In this document: piece after piece, positions 1-11,162 of the stretch | Layout of the letters: each line of letters opens with the position of its first letter | Position numbering within the stretch: the first letter of the stretch is position 1 | The notes under the pieces: generated by a model | The model's database searches: none | Told to the model about the DNA's origin: nothing | Seen by the model: the letters and a program-made list of their open reading frames with translations, nothing else | Program-made: the position numbers and the translations under genes | From: Forficula auricularia | Lineage: Eukaryota > Arthropoda > Insecta > Dermaptera > Forficulidae | DNA: 64,000 nt | Reading direction: 5' to 3' | NCBI GenBank assembly: GCA_024734495.1 | Contig: JALMQS010000816.1 | Span: forward strand, 8,955,210 to 9,019,209

Positions 1-59
1 GGGGAGCCGTTATTATTATTATTATTTTGAAAATATTTATTAATTTTTAAATTTATACT

Positions 60-140
60 TCTAGCTGGGATCGAACCGTGATATGTTGTGTTTTTGCAGA
101 ATAGATGCAGAATCGATGACTTTATCCGCAGGGCCATATT
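60..140 (-). repeat. tRNA-like SINE head (fragment)
   Basis: On the minus strand the sequence contains GGTTCGATCCC, a good pol III B-box, about 55 bases after a GGCCCTGCGGATAAAG stretch that could hold a decayed A-box. No convincing cloverleaf folds. It is most likely the head of an old tRNA-derived SINE. Confidence 0.35.
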
Positions 141-725
141 AATTTTTTTTTTTTTAATGTTACAAATCAAAACTTGCAACAAAAATAGGTAGCTTTACCC
201 ACAAGATTGGAAATAAATGTCCTTCTTCATAAAACGTAATTGACTTTTGTTTCTGGTATTTCTTCGCTAATGATCAATTATTTCTTATTTGACAGTTGAG
301 CTTCGAGTCAATATATGTTCAAATGATTTCTGAGATTTTTTCTTTAAACAAAGCGTCTATTTTTGGGGCTACATCATTTAAAAGAGATCGTGGAAAATTT
401 TGAACACATATTAAATGATACCCAGAGACATTGCCAATGTCTAAATGGCCACCAATTTATTTTTCGCCTACATCTATTGAATCCCACTTTAATCTATTTA
501 GGAGCTAGAAGCCAGGCCATTGACCCGATGCATTTATCATAATATGCCATATGTTGCAAATAGGCTTCAATGTCCTTCATTTATCTTCTGTTTAAGCAAA
601 GAACATATTCGATATTGGAAATTTACTTGATATTTAAACTATTAATTAATTTTTATTTATTTATTTTCATCAATTGAATAAAACTATTTTAATGTTATTT
701 TGTCTTTTCGACAATTTATTAAATA
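141..725. other. Intronic AT-rich DNA, nothing recognised
   Basis: No ORF, RNA gene or repeat structure could be supported here. It is AT-rich with short homopolymers. Confidence 0.5.
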
Positions 726-1369
726 ACACTGTTCGACAAAAAATTTTCCTCGTAAGCCTAACAATGGATTCCAGTAGAGTTTTATATACGCTGATTATCA
801 TGGAATTTCTCTATTTTTTACAACAGTTTTAAGATATTATCGGTCAAAATGACGAAGATGGCCATTTTGACCTATTTTCTAATCCCATTAAATATTAAAC
901 AGATATATTTGAAATCAAAATATTTTGTTGACGTAATGGAAAGCAGCTTCCTCTTTGATTTTCAAATTACCACTTGTTTTTAGCTCAATTAAAACTCGAG
1001 TTATAACTAAAAACTAAAAGTACAAGATTATAAAGGATAATAAATATAGATAAAAACATAAGGTCTTTGTTGTTTAGTTATAACTCGAGTTTTAATTGAG
1101 ATAAAAACAAGTGGTAATTTGAAAATCAAAGAGAATGCTGTTTTTTATTACGTCAACAAAATATTTTGATTTCAAATATTGCTGTTTAATATTTAATGGG
1201 ATTCGAAAATAGGTCAATATGGCCTTTTTCGTCATTTTGACCGGTAAAACCTCAAAACTCTGACGTGTTGTAAAAAATCGGGAAATTGCATGATAATGAT
1301 TAAAGTCTACTGGAATCCATTGTTAGATTTAAGGGGACAAATTTTTGTTTAATTTTTGTCGAGCAGTGT
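726..1369. mobile_element. Palindromic DNA element with long inverted arms
   Basis: The left end reads ACACTGTTCGACAAAAA and the right end is its near reverse complement, TTTTTGTCGAGCAGTGT. Homology between arms continues for about 270 bp each (left 726-1000, right 1085-1369), including the shared blocks CAATGGATTCCAGTAGA and GACGTAAT. A unique centre of about 70 bp lies between. There is no coding capacity. The arms have diverged, so the insertion is not recent. The TIR and size suggest a non-autonomous Tc1/mariner-like or similar cut-and-paste element; the superfamily is uncertain. Confidence 0.75.
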
Positions 1370-1451
1370 AATTTATCTTGTATTTGGATGAATCAATTCT
1401 TTGATTGATGACTAGATTATAATAGATATTCCTGCTAAATTTATTTATTAA

Positions 1452-1700
1452 CTAGCTGGGATGCCCGTCTATAGCGGACATCTTGGTAGCCAAAGGGCTT
1501 CACCCCCTGGGCCCCCTGATCCCCTCCGACTATCATCCACCCCATCAACCCAAACTTCGATCCCTAGATCTATTCCTCCTCCCCCCTCTACCTCCAATAA
1601 CTATACACCCCATAAACCCTATTCTCGCCCCTGGATCTCTTCCACATCCACACACCCGATCACACTTTACTCCACCAACCTATGGTTAAATGAGCTACTA
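1452..1700 (-). mobile_element. Helitron 3' end (truncated, minus strand)
   Basis: Read on the minus strand, the sequence ends in CTAG followed by host T at 1451. About ten bases before that terminus is a hairpin, GATGTCCG-loop-CGGGCATC (1459-1481, one G-T pair). A hairpin just upstream of CTRR is the 3' signature of Helitrons. The interior is C-rich on the plus strand, which creates long spurious proline-rich frames. No TC 5' end was found. Confidence 0.6.
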
Positions 1701-1740
1701 TATATATTAAACCGATCAAATAAATAAATTTTATAATTTA

Positions 1741-1960
1741 AAATAAATAGGTACTATCTTACTGTAGAGTAAAGTACTTCCTAATATAATACTAAAAACA
1801 TTACATAATTTTTTTGAGGACCACAAGGTACTTAAATCAAAATTAAATTTGACCGAAATTGGTTTAGTCATTTTCAAGATAATTGGAAAAAACTAAAAAA
1901 GTACAAGAATAAAGTATTAATGTTTGTAGGCCAATATATCCTAAAAATAATCAACGCTTT
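1741..1960 (-). repeat. Family A interspersed repeat, 3' part
   Basis: This is the reverse complement of 45225-45432, sharing the blocks with AGTACTTTACTCTA, AAGTACCTTG and TTTAATACTTT in order. It is the right-hand part of the repeat whose fullest copy is at 44890-45432. Confidence 0.7.
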
Positions 1961-1969
1961 ATTTTGTTA

Positions 1970-3350
1970 AAACAATAGTAGTATGTGTGATTTAACTAAT
2001 AATTCAAATCTTATTAAAATTAATCAAAAAATAAAAGCTTCAACAGCTTCATTACTGGAAATAAATAATTTGAAATAAAAATAAATATATGTAAGAGTTA
2101 TTAATTTTTTTTTTAAGTAGTAATTAATATTTGCTTTCTTTAGTGTTTTCGTTTGAGAAATGTCTGAAACTGAAAAATGTTCATTCGTTCATGTATGTTA
2201 ATTCGGATTTCTAAATCCACGATAGCGGAAAAACGAAAGGTCTTAGAAAGTTCATTCACGTCCTATAATAATATCTAATGTCGATCTGTGAAGATTCCCA
2301 TAATCCACGATAATTCAAAAACGTAAAGTCATAAATTTTTTTTGTCAGTCCGGATTCCCCATTCTTATCACTAGTCAAGAACGCAGGCAGAAACGTTCAG
2401 TTCTTTCTAGTGCCAAAAAATGTGTATTTTATTTGATCACACACAGATATATAGAGAGAGAGATTTTCAATTTTTTCGATTTAAGCTACCTGAAAAATTG
2501 AAAAAAAAATCGAATTCGAATTTTTTTTACGAAAATAAAAAATTATATCATTTTCATTTGGAAATTTTATTATCAAATTAAACACGCCCAGCAGGCTTTC
2601 GCTTGCAAGCTTACCGAGGAAATTTTATTAGAAAAAATAAATTATTAATTTTATTAAAAACAAATTTCGTATGAATTGATTTTCTATAATGAACACCATA
2701 TAATAAATATCTGTTAATTCTTATTTATTTGATTAAAAAATCTACCCAATAAAAATAAATTCATTATATATAATTATTTAATGAAAAAAATGTTTACGAT
2801 AAATTTTTTCTTTCCTTAAAAGCAAATGAAAAGAATCTACCAAAATGTCCAAAAAATAATTCCCTTATTTCAATGAAAATATTTTAAAAACAATTAAAGA
2901 TAAAAATTAAAAAAATAATAAATTCTCTGAAATGCAATTGGGGTAGAATGTCTCGCCCTGGTATAGAAAGAAAAGGATGCAAAATATATGCTTGGTCGCT
3001 TTTATAACAATCCCAGATACATGTCGAGACAAGTCCATATCCATTGGAGACATTGAAACAAGCTCAGACACGAAATAAAGAATTCTCTATTAATCAAGTA
3101 TATAAGTTTTATCAAAGTCTACTTCTCCTCAACATAAGCTCACTATTTTAATACTAATAATAAAATTGCATGCAAAGTCTATTATATATAATATGTTAAA
3201 AAAATTGCAAAATAAAAACAGAGAAATATGCCTTAAAACGCGTATGAAATAATTTTAATAAAAAAGTAAAATATAAGCTTTCAAAGCGATTTAAAGCAAA
3301 TAATTAATTTAGTCACACACACATATAAATATAGGTATATTTTCAATTAA
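1970..3350. other. AT-rich intronic DNA, no feature assigned
   Basis: No coding region or clear element ends. A short GA microsatellite lies near 2452-2463. Several stretches of A/T homopolymers occur. Nothing further could be supported. Confidence 0.5.
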
Positions 3351-3354
3351 ATTT

Positions 3355-3570
3355 CAATCGGTTGAACTGTGTGAAAAAATCATCGGCGAAAAATAGGGTA
3401 ACACCCATCCATCCCTATGTACTAAATGAAAAAATCGCACTTTTGGGGTTCTGGACGAGACACCATGTATTTTTTGGCAAAACCGACATTTCTTAAAATT
3501 CAACGTGAATGAATATTACACTTTGTGATTTTGGTTGAGACCATGCTTCGCTACGGATAAAGTAAAAATT
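3355..3570 (-). repeat. Family A interspersed repeat, 5' part
   Basis: On the minus strand it begins TTTTTACTTTATCCGTAGCG and continues through a GGTTTTGCCAAAAA block and a block with CACTAAATG-like spacing shared with 44890-45190. It lacks the 3' half found in the long copy. Confidence 0.7.
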
Positions 3571-3661
3571 AATTACTAATTAGTTTTCAATTTTATAATA
3601 GAGTTATTTTCTTTTCTTTTTCTTTCTCATTTTTTATTTAATATGAAGACTTTTGCCGATA

Positions 3662-5291
3662 TACAGGGTGTCCCGTAACACAGGCCCAAATCCGCCCCTG
3701 TCTCGAATACTGCTCTCATCTATGGAGAGGAGCCTCAAAATATTCTCTTGCTACCCTGGATGCAATTCAGAAACGAGCCGTCAGACTAATTGACGATTAT
3801 ACCCTCACCGACTCCCTCGACTCGCTGGCTCATCGAAGAAATGTCTCTGTCCTTTCCTTTTTCTATAGATACTATCACGGCAGGTGCTCTGATGAGATAA
3901 AATCAATAATTCCCCCCAAAGCATGCTTTGCACTTAGCACGCGTTTTGCCGACTCCCAACACTCTTTCGCGGTCAAATTGGAAAAGTGCCGGACCACTTC
4001 ATTCGCCAATACATATATCCCCATGACTTCAAGGAACTGGAACTCTCTCCCAGCCTCCATCTTTCGCAGCACCTATAATCTTCAAACCTTCAAAACCCAA
4101 GTGCATAAACACCTACGTCTCTACCCTCTCACTTAATCAACTTACCCTTCTCTTCGGTAATGCAAGGGTCTTTCGAGATCCATAGGATGAGCTGCGTCTT
4201 TACCGGTGCACCCCTTCTTGCATTCGATTGCATTAAAAAAAACACAACGATAAACCATAAACAGGGGATAGGGCAATTTACGACGGTCCAGAACGTAAAA
4301 TTCTCTTTAATAAAAGTCTTATAGTTTCTGAGTTATAGGCATTTTTTGAAAATGGTGAAAATCGCCGCCCTGTCCTAAATATCGAGATGCTGTGACTACA
4401 AATTTACATATTTTATTTTTTGTTACACAATCCCGAATAATACTGCTATTGACCAAAATTCAAAATAAAACAATAAGTACTATACTTTTGGTGAAAACAA
4501 ATATTTTTGCCGGACTTATGCTTTAAAAAATTTTCATCAGCTTACTTTGAATCATCTTTAATGTAAAAAAGTCTAGTAAATAGGCATGGCAAGTTATTTA
4601 AAAAATAAGCCCATTTAGTCGAGATTTCAAAATTGTATAGCACTTTGTACTTCCTTCTTTAGAAAAAAATATTTGTATTTTTTGGCAAAATTAGCTAATA
4701 TAAAAACATATTTTGATAGTGTTTTTTTATTTAATATGTTAATCAATTAAGATGCGACATAATTAATTAACATATTAAATAAAAAACACTATCAAATGAT
4801 GATTTTAAATTAGCTAATTTTGCCAAAAAAATACAAATATTTTTTTTTCCAAAGAAGGAAGTACAAAGTGCTGTACCATTTTGAAATCTCGACTAAATGG
4901 TACAATTTTTTAATAACTTGCCATACTTGTTTACTAGACTTTTTTTACATTAAAAATGATCCAAAGTTAGCTGATGGAAAAATTTTTAAAACACAACTCG
5001 GGCAAAAATATTTTTTTTTCTCCAAAAGTATTCTTGTGATTTTATTTTGAATTTAGGTCAATGCAGAATTATTCAGGATTGCGTAATAAAAATTAGAATA
5101 ATAAAATATATTAATTTGTAGCCACAGCATCTCGATATTTAGGAAGGTTAGCGATTTTCACCATTTTCAAAAAAATGCCTCTAATTCGAAAACTATCAGA
5201 CTTTTATTAAAAAAATTTTTACGTTCTGGACCATCGTAAATTGTCCTATCCCCTGTTCACGGTTTATCGTTGTGATTTGGGACACCCTGTA
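3662..5291. mobile_element. Long-TIR MITE with TACAGGGTGTCCC ends, interrupted by a LINE
   Basis: The termini are TACAGGGTGTCCC (3662-3674) and its exact complement GGGACACCCTGTA (5279-5291). Apart from an inserted LINE at 3683-4240, the two arms pair over roughly 500 bp each and meet near 4745-4760, so the element is almost entirely a palindrome. Shared arm blocks include GTACAAAGTGC/GCACTTTGTAC and the CATCTCGATATTTAGG region. No transposase is present, so it would be non-autonomous. TACAGGGTGTCCC ends are common on arthropod MITEs. Confidence 0.85.
3683..4240 (+). mobile_element. 5'-truncated non-LTR retrotransposon (LINE), ORF2 C-terminus and tail
   Basis: An uninterrupted reading frame runs from before 3690 to a TAA at 4134-4136 (148 codons from 3690), with no internal start or frameshift. 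It encodes the region after the reverse transcriptase domain: RPCLEYCSHLWRGAS, then a RAVRLI stretch, LAHRRNVSVLSFFYRYYHG, and near the end SRNWNSLPASIF and TYNLQTFKTQVHKHL. This string of motifs is the usual C-terminus of arthropod LINE polyproteins of the jockey/CR1-like group. A 3' UTR of about 95 bp and an A-rich tail follow. AACACA occurs at 3677-3682 and again at 4241-4246, consistent with a target-site duplication. Everything 5' is lost, including the catalytic domain, so the copy is dead although its frame is intact. Clade assignment is tentative. Confidence 0.9.
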
Positions 5292-5341
5292 TAAATTATT
5301 ATTTAAATAAGCTGACATGTTCTGATGTGGCCATCCACTTG

Positions 5342-5988
5342 ACTTTACCATACACCCTGGCCCCTCTTTTATATTTAATATTTAATAAAATTATTTATAA
5401 TCATGTAGGGGAGGCATTTTTATACCTCCTGGGGCCCCAATGATTATGTATACAAAATTTGATTGAGTTTGGTACAAGAGCCTAGATTTCCATTTTTTCT
5501 CAATACCCCCCCCCCATTTTGGGCGGTTAGTTTTTGCATTTTTAGACTTCTGGGGTCCCACTGAATATGTATACAAAATTAAATATGAGCTAGATTTTTA
5601 ATTTTTAACCCCTCTCCACCCCCCTTAATTTTGGGTCGATATGCACCAAAATCTAATCAGCTCTTAATCTCAATGGACCAAAACTACCTGTGAAATTTGG
5701 TTTAGATATTCCCACTAATTTTTGAGCTAGCTCGTCCACAAAAATTTGGTAACGCACAGACTAGCTAACAGACTAACTAACAGACATTTTGACAAAACAA
5801 TTATTATCTCAAAAAATATAATTTTTTCGATGTTCACTTATTAGGGCTTTTTTGTAGAGCGAACTGCCATGGTTTCGCTCAATTTTTTTAATCATAATAG
5901 TTTCAGCCGTTTTTGAGATATTTCGAAAAAAAGAAGGATAAAAACCACTTTTTTTCGAATATCAAGTCAAGTACCTGTAAGGTAAAGT
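5342..5988 (-). mobile_element. Family B TIR element (647 bp)
   Basis: Left end ACTTTACCATACA, right end TGTAAGGTAAAGT, imperfect inverted repeats. The interior matches 14967-15535 in reverse orientation: blocks include TTTGTGGACGAGCTAGCTC, CTGTTAGTTAGTCTG and CCATTGAGATTAAGAGCTGA. No ORF of note, so it is a non-autonomous DNA element. A C-rich block near 5505-5520 is internal. Confidence 0.75.
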
Positions 5989-5989
5989 A

Positions 5990-7650
5990 AAATTATCTTT
6001 TTTATATAATGAAGGTGAAAATGACAGAAACACTTTAAAATATTATTCGATAAAAATTATGATGAAATTTTAAGAGTACTCATCTACTCATTAAAATGTT
6101 AGTAATTTAACTACATAATTAAAAATTAAATAAAAATAATATGTTTTTAGAGAGTGAAAGAGAAAGTAAAATAAATTATATCAAGTAAATTAATCCTCGA
6201 GTAGTGGTTATGGACGAAACGCCTGTACAAGTCGCGCATTATAAATGATAATTTGATAAGGAGGATGTTTCTGTCAGAGATGAATAGCTCTTAGGCCCCA
6301 CGTGATCCCTATTGGCACGTGGGCCCCCTTCACCAGCCGTATCTTCTGTTTCGGACAGAATGGTCATTTCATGTCCTTGCCAGAAGCATCTATCTTTTCA
6401 AACATTAACTGGATAATACCAATCAAAATGATTGTTTAGCCTCCAGAAGCTGTTTTTTCTTCTAAATAATCTACTTTAATCAATGGATTAGATAAAAAAT
6501 GGGGAGAGAGGTTCATCCCCTACCTTCCAGAGCTTATAAAATAGTGATAATGTAATAATTCAGCTAATTAACTGTTATGAGAATATCAATTTTCTCTTTT
6601 TAATCAATTGTAAGTTCGAAATGTAAAATGTGGCTAGGAGAGCGATTTTGTTGAGAGCTTCTGGCCTTATAACGTTGCTAGCTGAATCACTACATAACTC
6701 AACACCTCATCGGAAGTGCTCAATTAATCTATGGATTCTAAATTTGAATATATCTTTGACACTACTTGGTTTTCCCAGCTATTTTCTCTGACGACATTCT
6801 AGAACAGGAAAAATATTTAAAAATAAAATGAAAAAACGACTCACCGATTGAAAATTTTGTTGGTGTTAGTACTATTGTAGTTGAAGTGATTCAACAAATG
6901 GTCCTTTTTGCTTTGATTGTGTTCTGATGCGGAATCAATCGATTAATGGATTACACCTTTCATTCGACACTTAACACGCCAAGGTTCTTATTAGTAGATA
7001 GTAATAGGCATCTGGTTCTTCTATTCAGGATCAAATTAAATATTTGAAGGATCTTAAACGTTACACTAATCACCAGTTAATATTTATTATTATTTTAAAA
7101 CTCTTTTAGAAATATGTTTGTTTGTCACTTTAAAATCGAATAGAATAGAATGAAATATTTATTTTTGCACTCATAAGGTATATATTAATGTAGAACGAAA
7201 ATGTTCTTTTTTTTAATTTTTTTTTATTTTGTATTTGTAATAGTGGCTAAAATTTGCATTTTAGGTTCATAAAGAAAGGACAAAAATTTTGTTTCAGTTT
7301 CTTAAAGTGCCGCAAAGAGCTTTAATATTCTTAAAAAAAAATTTGAAAAAATTATTTAAAAATAATGTTTTTAATATTTTCTTCTGCATGTATTTGTACC
7401 AAATGTAGTTGTAAGACAAAAAAACGCTATAATTACAAAATAGCAAGTTATTGGAAAATGATTCGATATAATCTAAATAATGCACTTTTATCAAATTGTA
7501 TCGTTCTTGTGGCACCTGAAGACATGCTATAATCACTCTCTCTAAAATTTGTATGCCTTTTTTACATCAATTAACATTTATTTTGTGGTAGTATAATAAC
7601 AATTTACTGTTTTTTTGCAACGAAATTTTCTCTGAAGAGAGGCGGACTGT
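5990..7650. other. Intronic DNA with one GC-rich hairpin
   Basis: Mostly AT-rich and unassigned. At 6294-6327 an inverted repeat GGCCCCACGTG / CACGTGGGCCCC with an 11-base loop stands out. It lies between TTTCTGTCAGA (6278-6288) and TCGGACAGAA (6351-6360), which may be short inverted ends of a small element. Confidence 0.4.
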
Positions 7651-7654
7651 TAGA

Positions 7655-9100
7655 ACTTTTCATTAAAATTAATGGAAGGCAGCCCAGGCTAGTGAGGAAA
7701 GCAAAAATTAACACATATGAAATAAGGTGTAATTTATTGGAATCCTTCCTCCTTTCTTTTCAAACCGACGTTTCGGAGGATTCTTCCCTCCTTCTTCAGC
7801 GTTTCAATGGGTCAATGAAGCAAACAAATAAAATGCATCCTTCGTCTCTCCACAGCAGTGTATAAAACTTTTTTCTTCCTTAGTAGAAGCATAGAAAAAC
7901 AATTTTTTTTCCTCCTTTTCTTAATTATATTATATACTAGCTGCAAGGCCCGCCTTCGGCAGCCCCCTTGCTGGCCAGGAGGCATGCCCCTGGACCCCCA
8001 GCCCTCAACCCCCTCACCCCACCCCCCAGAATTTCACCCAGCACCCCCACCCCCCGCACCATGCCCAACCCCCGCCCCCACACCACCACTCCATTTCGCA
8101 CCCTAACTCACTAACCCCCCTCGCCCCAACCCGCGCCCCCGAAACCCATCCAGCACCCCCACCCCCGCACCCGTTCCCAACCCCCGCCTCCACACCACCT
8201 CCCGCACCCCACCCACCTCGGACCCCGCACCCCATCCACCACGGACCCCCCATTTTGGGTGGTTAGTTTTTGCATTTCTAGCTCTCTAGAGGCCCAGAGA
8301 TTATGTATACAAAATTTGGTTGAGTTTGTTCCAAGGGCAAGAATTTACATTTTTTCATCCTCCACCCCTTTTTGGGAGGTTTTTTGGGGAAATTTTTTTA
8401 AACAAAAGTTGTCAGAAATCACATCCCCTACAACTTTGTTCATGATAAAATTTGCTGTAGGGTTAATAGTTTAGTAGGAGTTATTTGATAATTTTGATTC
8501 GTGTGCTCCCCCAAACCCCCTTCTGGGGTCAAAATATCAAAACGTTATATAGCCAAAAACGTAAGTTAGAAGACATCTGATGTAAATATGAAATTTCATA
8601 ATAATCCCTTCAGCCGTTTTTACGTGAATCGTGAGCAACTTTTCGGAAACCACTGAAACAGACATACATAAATACATACAGACAGGAATTTTGTTGAGGG
8701 TGTTTTCGTTCATAACTTTGCTTAAAACGTGTGCAACGAAAATTTGGCGTGATTTGGAGCAATGTACAGACAAAACTTTAATTTTATATATATAGATAGA
8801 TAAATATAATAATATATAAATTATATTATATATATATTAAGAAAAGGAAAAAAATTGTTTTTTCTATGCTTCTGCTAAGGAAGAAAAAGTTTTAAACACT
8901 GCTGTGGAGAGAGGAAGGAATCATTTTATTTGTTTCCTTCATTGACCCCTTGACACCATGAAGAAGGAGGGAAGAATCCTCCGAAACGTCGGTTTGAAAG
9001 AAAAGGAGGAAGTATTCCAATAAATTACACCTTATTTGATATGTGTTAATTTTTTCTTTCCTCACTAGCCCTGGGCTGCCTTCCATTACTTTCAATTACA
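7655..9100. mobile_element. Foldback element with hammerhead-like motif in both arms, split by a Helitron
   Basis: Arms of about 280 bp at 7655-7936 and 8815-9100 are inverted copies of one another. They share AATGGAAGGCAGCCCAGG at the outer ends, CTCCACAGCAGTGTATAAAA and CAATTTTTTTTCCTCCTTTTC. Each arm carries the motif discussed in the findings, CTTCTTCAG...CCGACGTTTC on the left at 7765-7799 and its complement at 8957-8993. The present centre is a Helitron (7937-8796). I infer a non-autonomous relative of Penelope-like elements, because the motif recurs in the 3' region of the Penelope-like copy at 59110-60410. Confidence 0.7.
7937..8796 (-). mobile_element. Non-autonomous Helitron, nearly complete
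   Basis: On the minus strand it starts TCTATATATATAAAA after host A (the first TC could equally be at 8800) and ends GCAGCTAG before host T. A hairpin with arms GCAAGG/CCTTGC lies just inside the 3' end. TC...CTRR termini, a 3' hairpin and insertion between A and T are the Helitron hallmarks. There is no Rep/helicase coding sequence. The interior has a strongly C-biased segment (8000-8250) producing long spurious Pro-rich and Gly-rich frames, and a segment with ATACATAAATACATACAGACAG. Confidence 0.7.
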
Positions 9101-9442
9101 ATTTATTGTTTTTACATACAAATAAACAAGCCAAATCTGTTAATTTGTGAAACTTTATCGTTCTTGCGGCACCTCAAGACATGCTCCAATGACTTTTATA
9201 TTTTGTTTTCGTCTTTTCTACTACTAAACCCAACTTTTCCATGCTATTACAAATAAAAAAAATAAAAATTTGTATTTTTCGTTCCACCCTAGTGTACATT
9301 GTATAAAAAAATAAGTCTTATTGTATAATTTAAAAAAACACATTCAAAAGAAAATACAGAATTAGAATACAAGAAAAACCAAATAGTTCGTGGACCACTC
9401 TACTTTAACTTATAATCTCCTCTTCTTTGAAATCATCCTACT
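9101..9442. other. AT-rich spacer, nothing recognised
   Basis: No gene or bounded repeat was seen. It carries a short copy of text also present near 7490-7530 (CTTGCGGCACCTCAAGACATGCT versus CTTGTGGCACCTGAAGACATGCT), so repeat sequence related to the left flank is present. Confidence 0.35.
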
Positions 9443-9450
9443 GATTTTTC

Positions 9451-9615
9451 CGAGGGGTGAACCGCCACCTAATATCGTGTACATCTACTTTCACTTCCCC
9501 TTTCATTTCCAAGTAGAAGACAATAGATGAAGGGGCATTATCTAATAAATTTCAAAATAATTTCACATAATTCCAAAGACGTGTACACTTAATTCCAATC
9601 GTGGTTCACCTCTCG
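9451..9615. mobile_element. hAT-type MITE (165 bp) with 8-bp target duplication
   Basis: The ends are CGAGGGGTGAACC and GGTTCACCTCTCG. GATTTTTC occurs immediately outside both ends (9443-9450 and 9616-9623), a perfect 8-bp duplication as expected for hAT transposases. The interior matches the copy at 14475-14631, including AACAATAGATGAAGGGGCAT-like text. No coding capacity. Confidence 0.9.
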
Positions 9616-9623
9616 GATTTTTC

Positions 9624-10522
9624 TCTTTCAAATTAGTCCTCTCACAGTTTTTCAATCGAGATAGAAAAAATATGTACACAACAAAGAACTTATGATATTT
9701 GTTAAGTACCTACAGCGATTTTTTAAAAAATCAGAGCAATCGTTTTTTAGAAAAAAATAAAAACTACCCCAACCTTCAAGTAAAGGTGTACAGGAATTAT
9801 ATCGATTTAGACCAAACCTTAACAAACCATATCGCTAGCTGTTTCCTAACTTAAATTTCAAATACGTGGATAGCACACACACACACACCATTGAATTTTC
9901 GGGTCAGTTTTGGCTCTGACACCCACAAAATTGTTTTTTTTTCTCTAACTCAACTTACCATATATGCCTGGGCATCGAATACCATCATTTGGAGTTGTCC
10001 AAGTCAAATTAAATTTTATTATTTCGGAGATAGAAGACTTCGATAATTGAAACTCCAGAAACTAAATGCAATACATTGACTTTTATTTTTGGCTATCTTA
10101 GTGAAAGTAATAACGAAAGAAAAACGAAAATTTGCTTTAAAACAAGGGCTAGTAAAACTAATACTTAAGAAAAAAAAATCTGGATATAATGAAAACAGTG
10201 GAAATTTTCCTTACTGGATGGAATCAATAACAGTAATAGGACATCTTGCAAATCTCTTTTCCATTTTTACTTTAGGTTTACAATGTGAGCTGCCAATGCT
10301 TCTTAACAGAACAGGCACATAAATAAGAGTATGAAATGTTTTTGTTGACTGTATGCTTACAATCGAAAAACAAATATCTTCTAAACCAGGATTACTCTTA
10401 ATGTAATAAATAGTAACCTCATTCAGTAATTGGAAATATGCTAATTTTGATAAATTCATTCTAAAATACTAGATTTGCTTAAACTAGCATGCAAAGACTT
10501 ATATACGCACTTAAAAGATAGT
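9624..10522. other. AT-rich intronic DNA, no feature assigned
   Basis: A CA microsatellite occurs at about 9875-9888. The open frames near 10089-10459 show no recognisable protein, no coding-like composition and overlap on both strands, so I do not call them. Confidence 0.45.
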
Positions 10523-10685
10523 CAGCTGTTGAAGTTTGAGCCGGCCCTGGATAATCTTGATCGACCGGCCCCAATGAATTTATTTTTTCTTTTGTGGGTA
10601 ACTCATCAGCGAGAAATTATTCAAACGGCCCCTGCCTGTTAAGACCGGTACGCCTGGAAACCTCCGCCGGCCCAGTCCAACACTG
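10523..10685. mobile_element. Probable hAT-like MITE with GCCGGCCC ends
   Basis: The left end reads CAGCTGTTGAAGTTTGAGCC and the right end reads GGCCCAGTCCAACACTG. These are imperfect inverted repeats with CAG/CTG tips and shared GCCGGCCC. The interior is GC-rich relative to its surroundings. Flanking 8-mers agree only partly, so the superfamily is likely but unproven. Confidence 0.55.
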
Positions 10686-11162
10686 GATAAACTGTAAAGA
10701 AGTTGCTTAAGACCAGAAACTCATACCTATCACTTTTTTATGATGTTGGATGAAGCTCATTCAATAAACATTTATAGTGTAGCATACAACTCTTGTACAG
10801 CTTTTTTATAGGGTGGGGGATTAAAATCTGTGGACCTCCGGGTTTGGAGAAGTGAACATTTAAGGTACCGCCTATTATCATTGGTAGTCTTCCAGTCATT
10901 TTTTAATAATAATATTACCGTTATAAATTTATTTATTATTTAAATATTTTACACATTAGATTATATTCGATTTGATCTTTCAATTTTCTCTTGATTTTTA
11001 ATTTATTAGGTTCTTGTAATGAGCCCTTTTTGGATTATTATATAATTTCGAATTTGTTCCCTTCCTTTTACCTATGACATTTTAGTGTGTTTATTAAAAA
11101 ATACATATTTCTAAAAAAAAAATGTTTTTACTTTTGTCGCGCTTGGGTTCCACGGACAGATA

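Noticed and set aside
7858..8253. Pro-rich and Gly-rich open frames on opposite strands
   Set aside because: Both arise from the C-biased interior of the Helitron; low complexity, overlapping, no homology.
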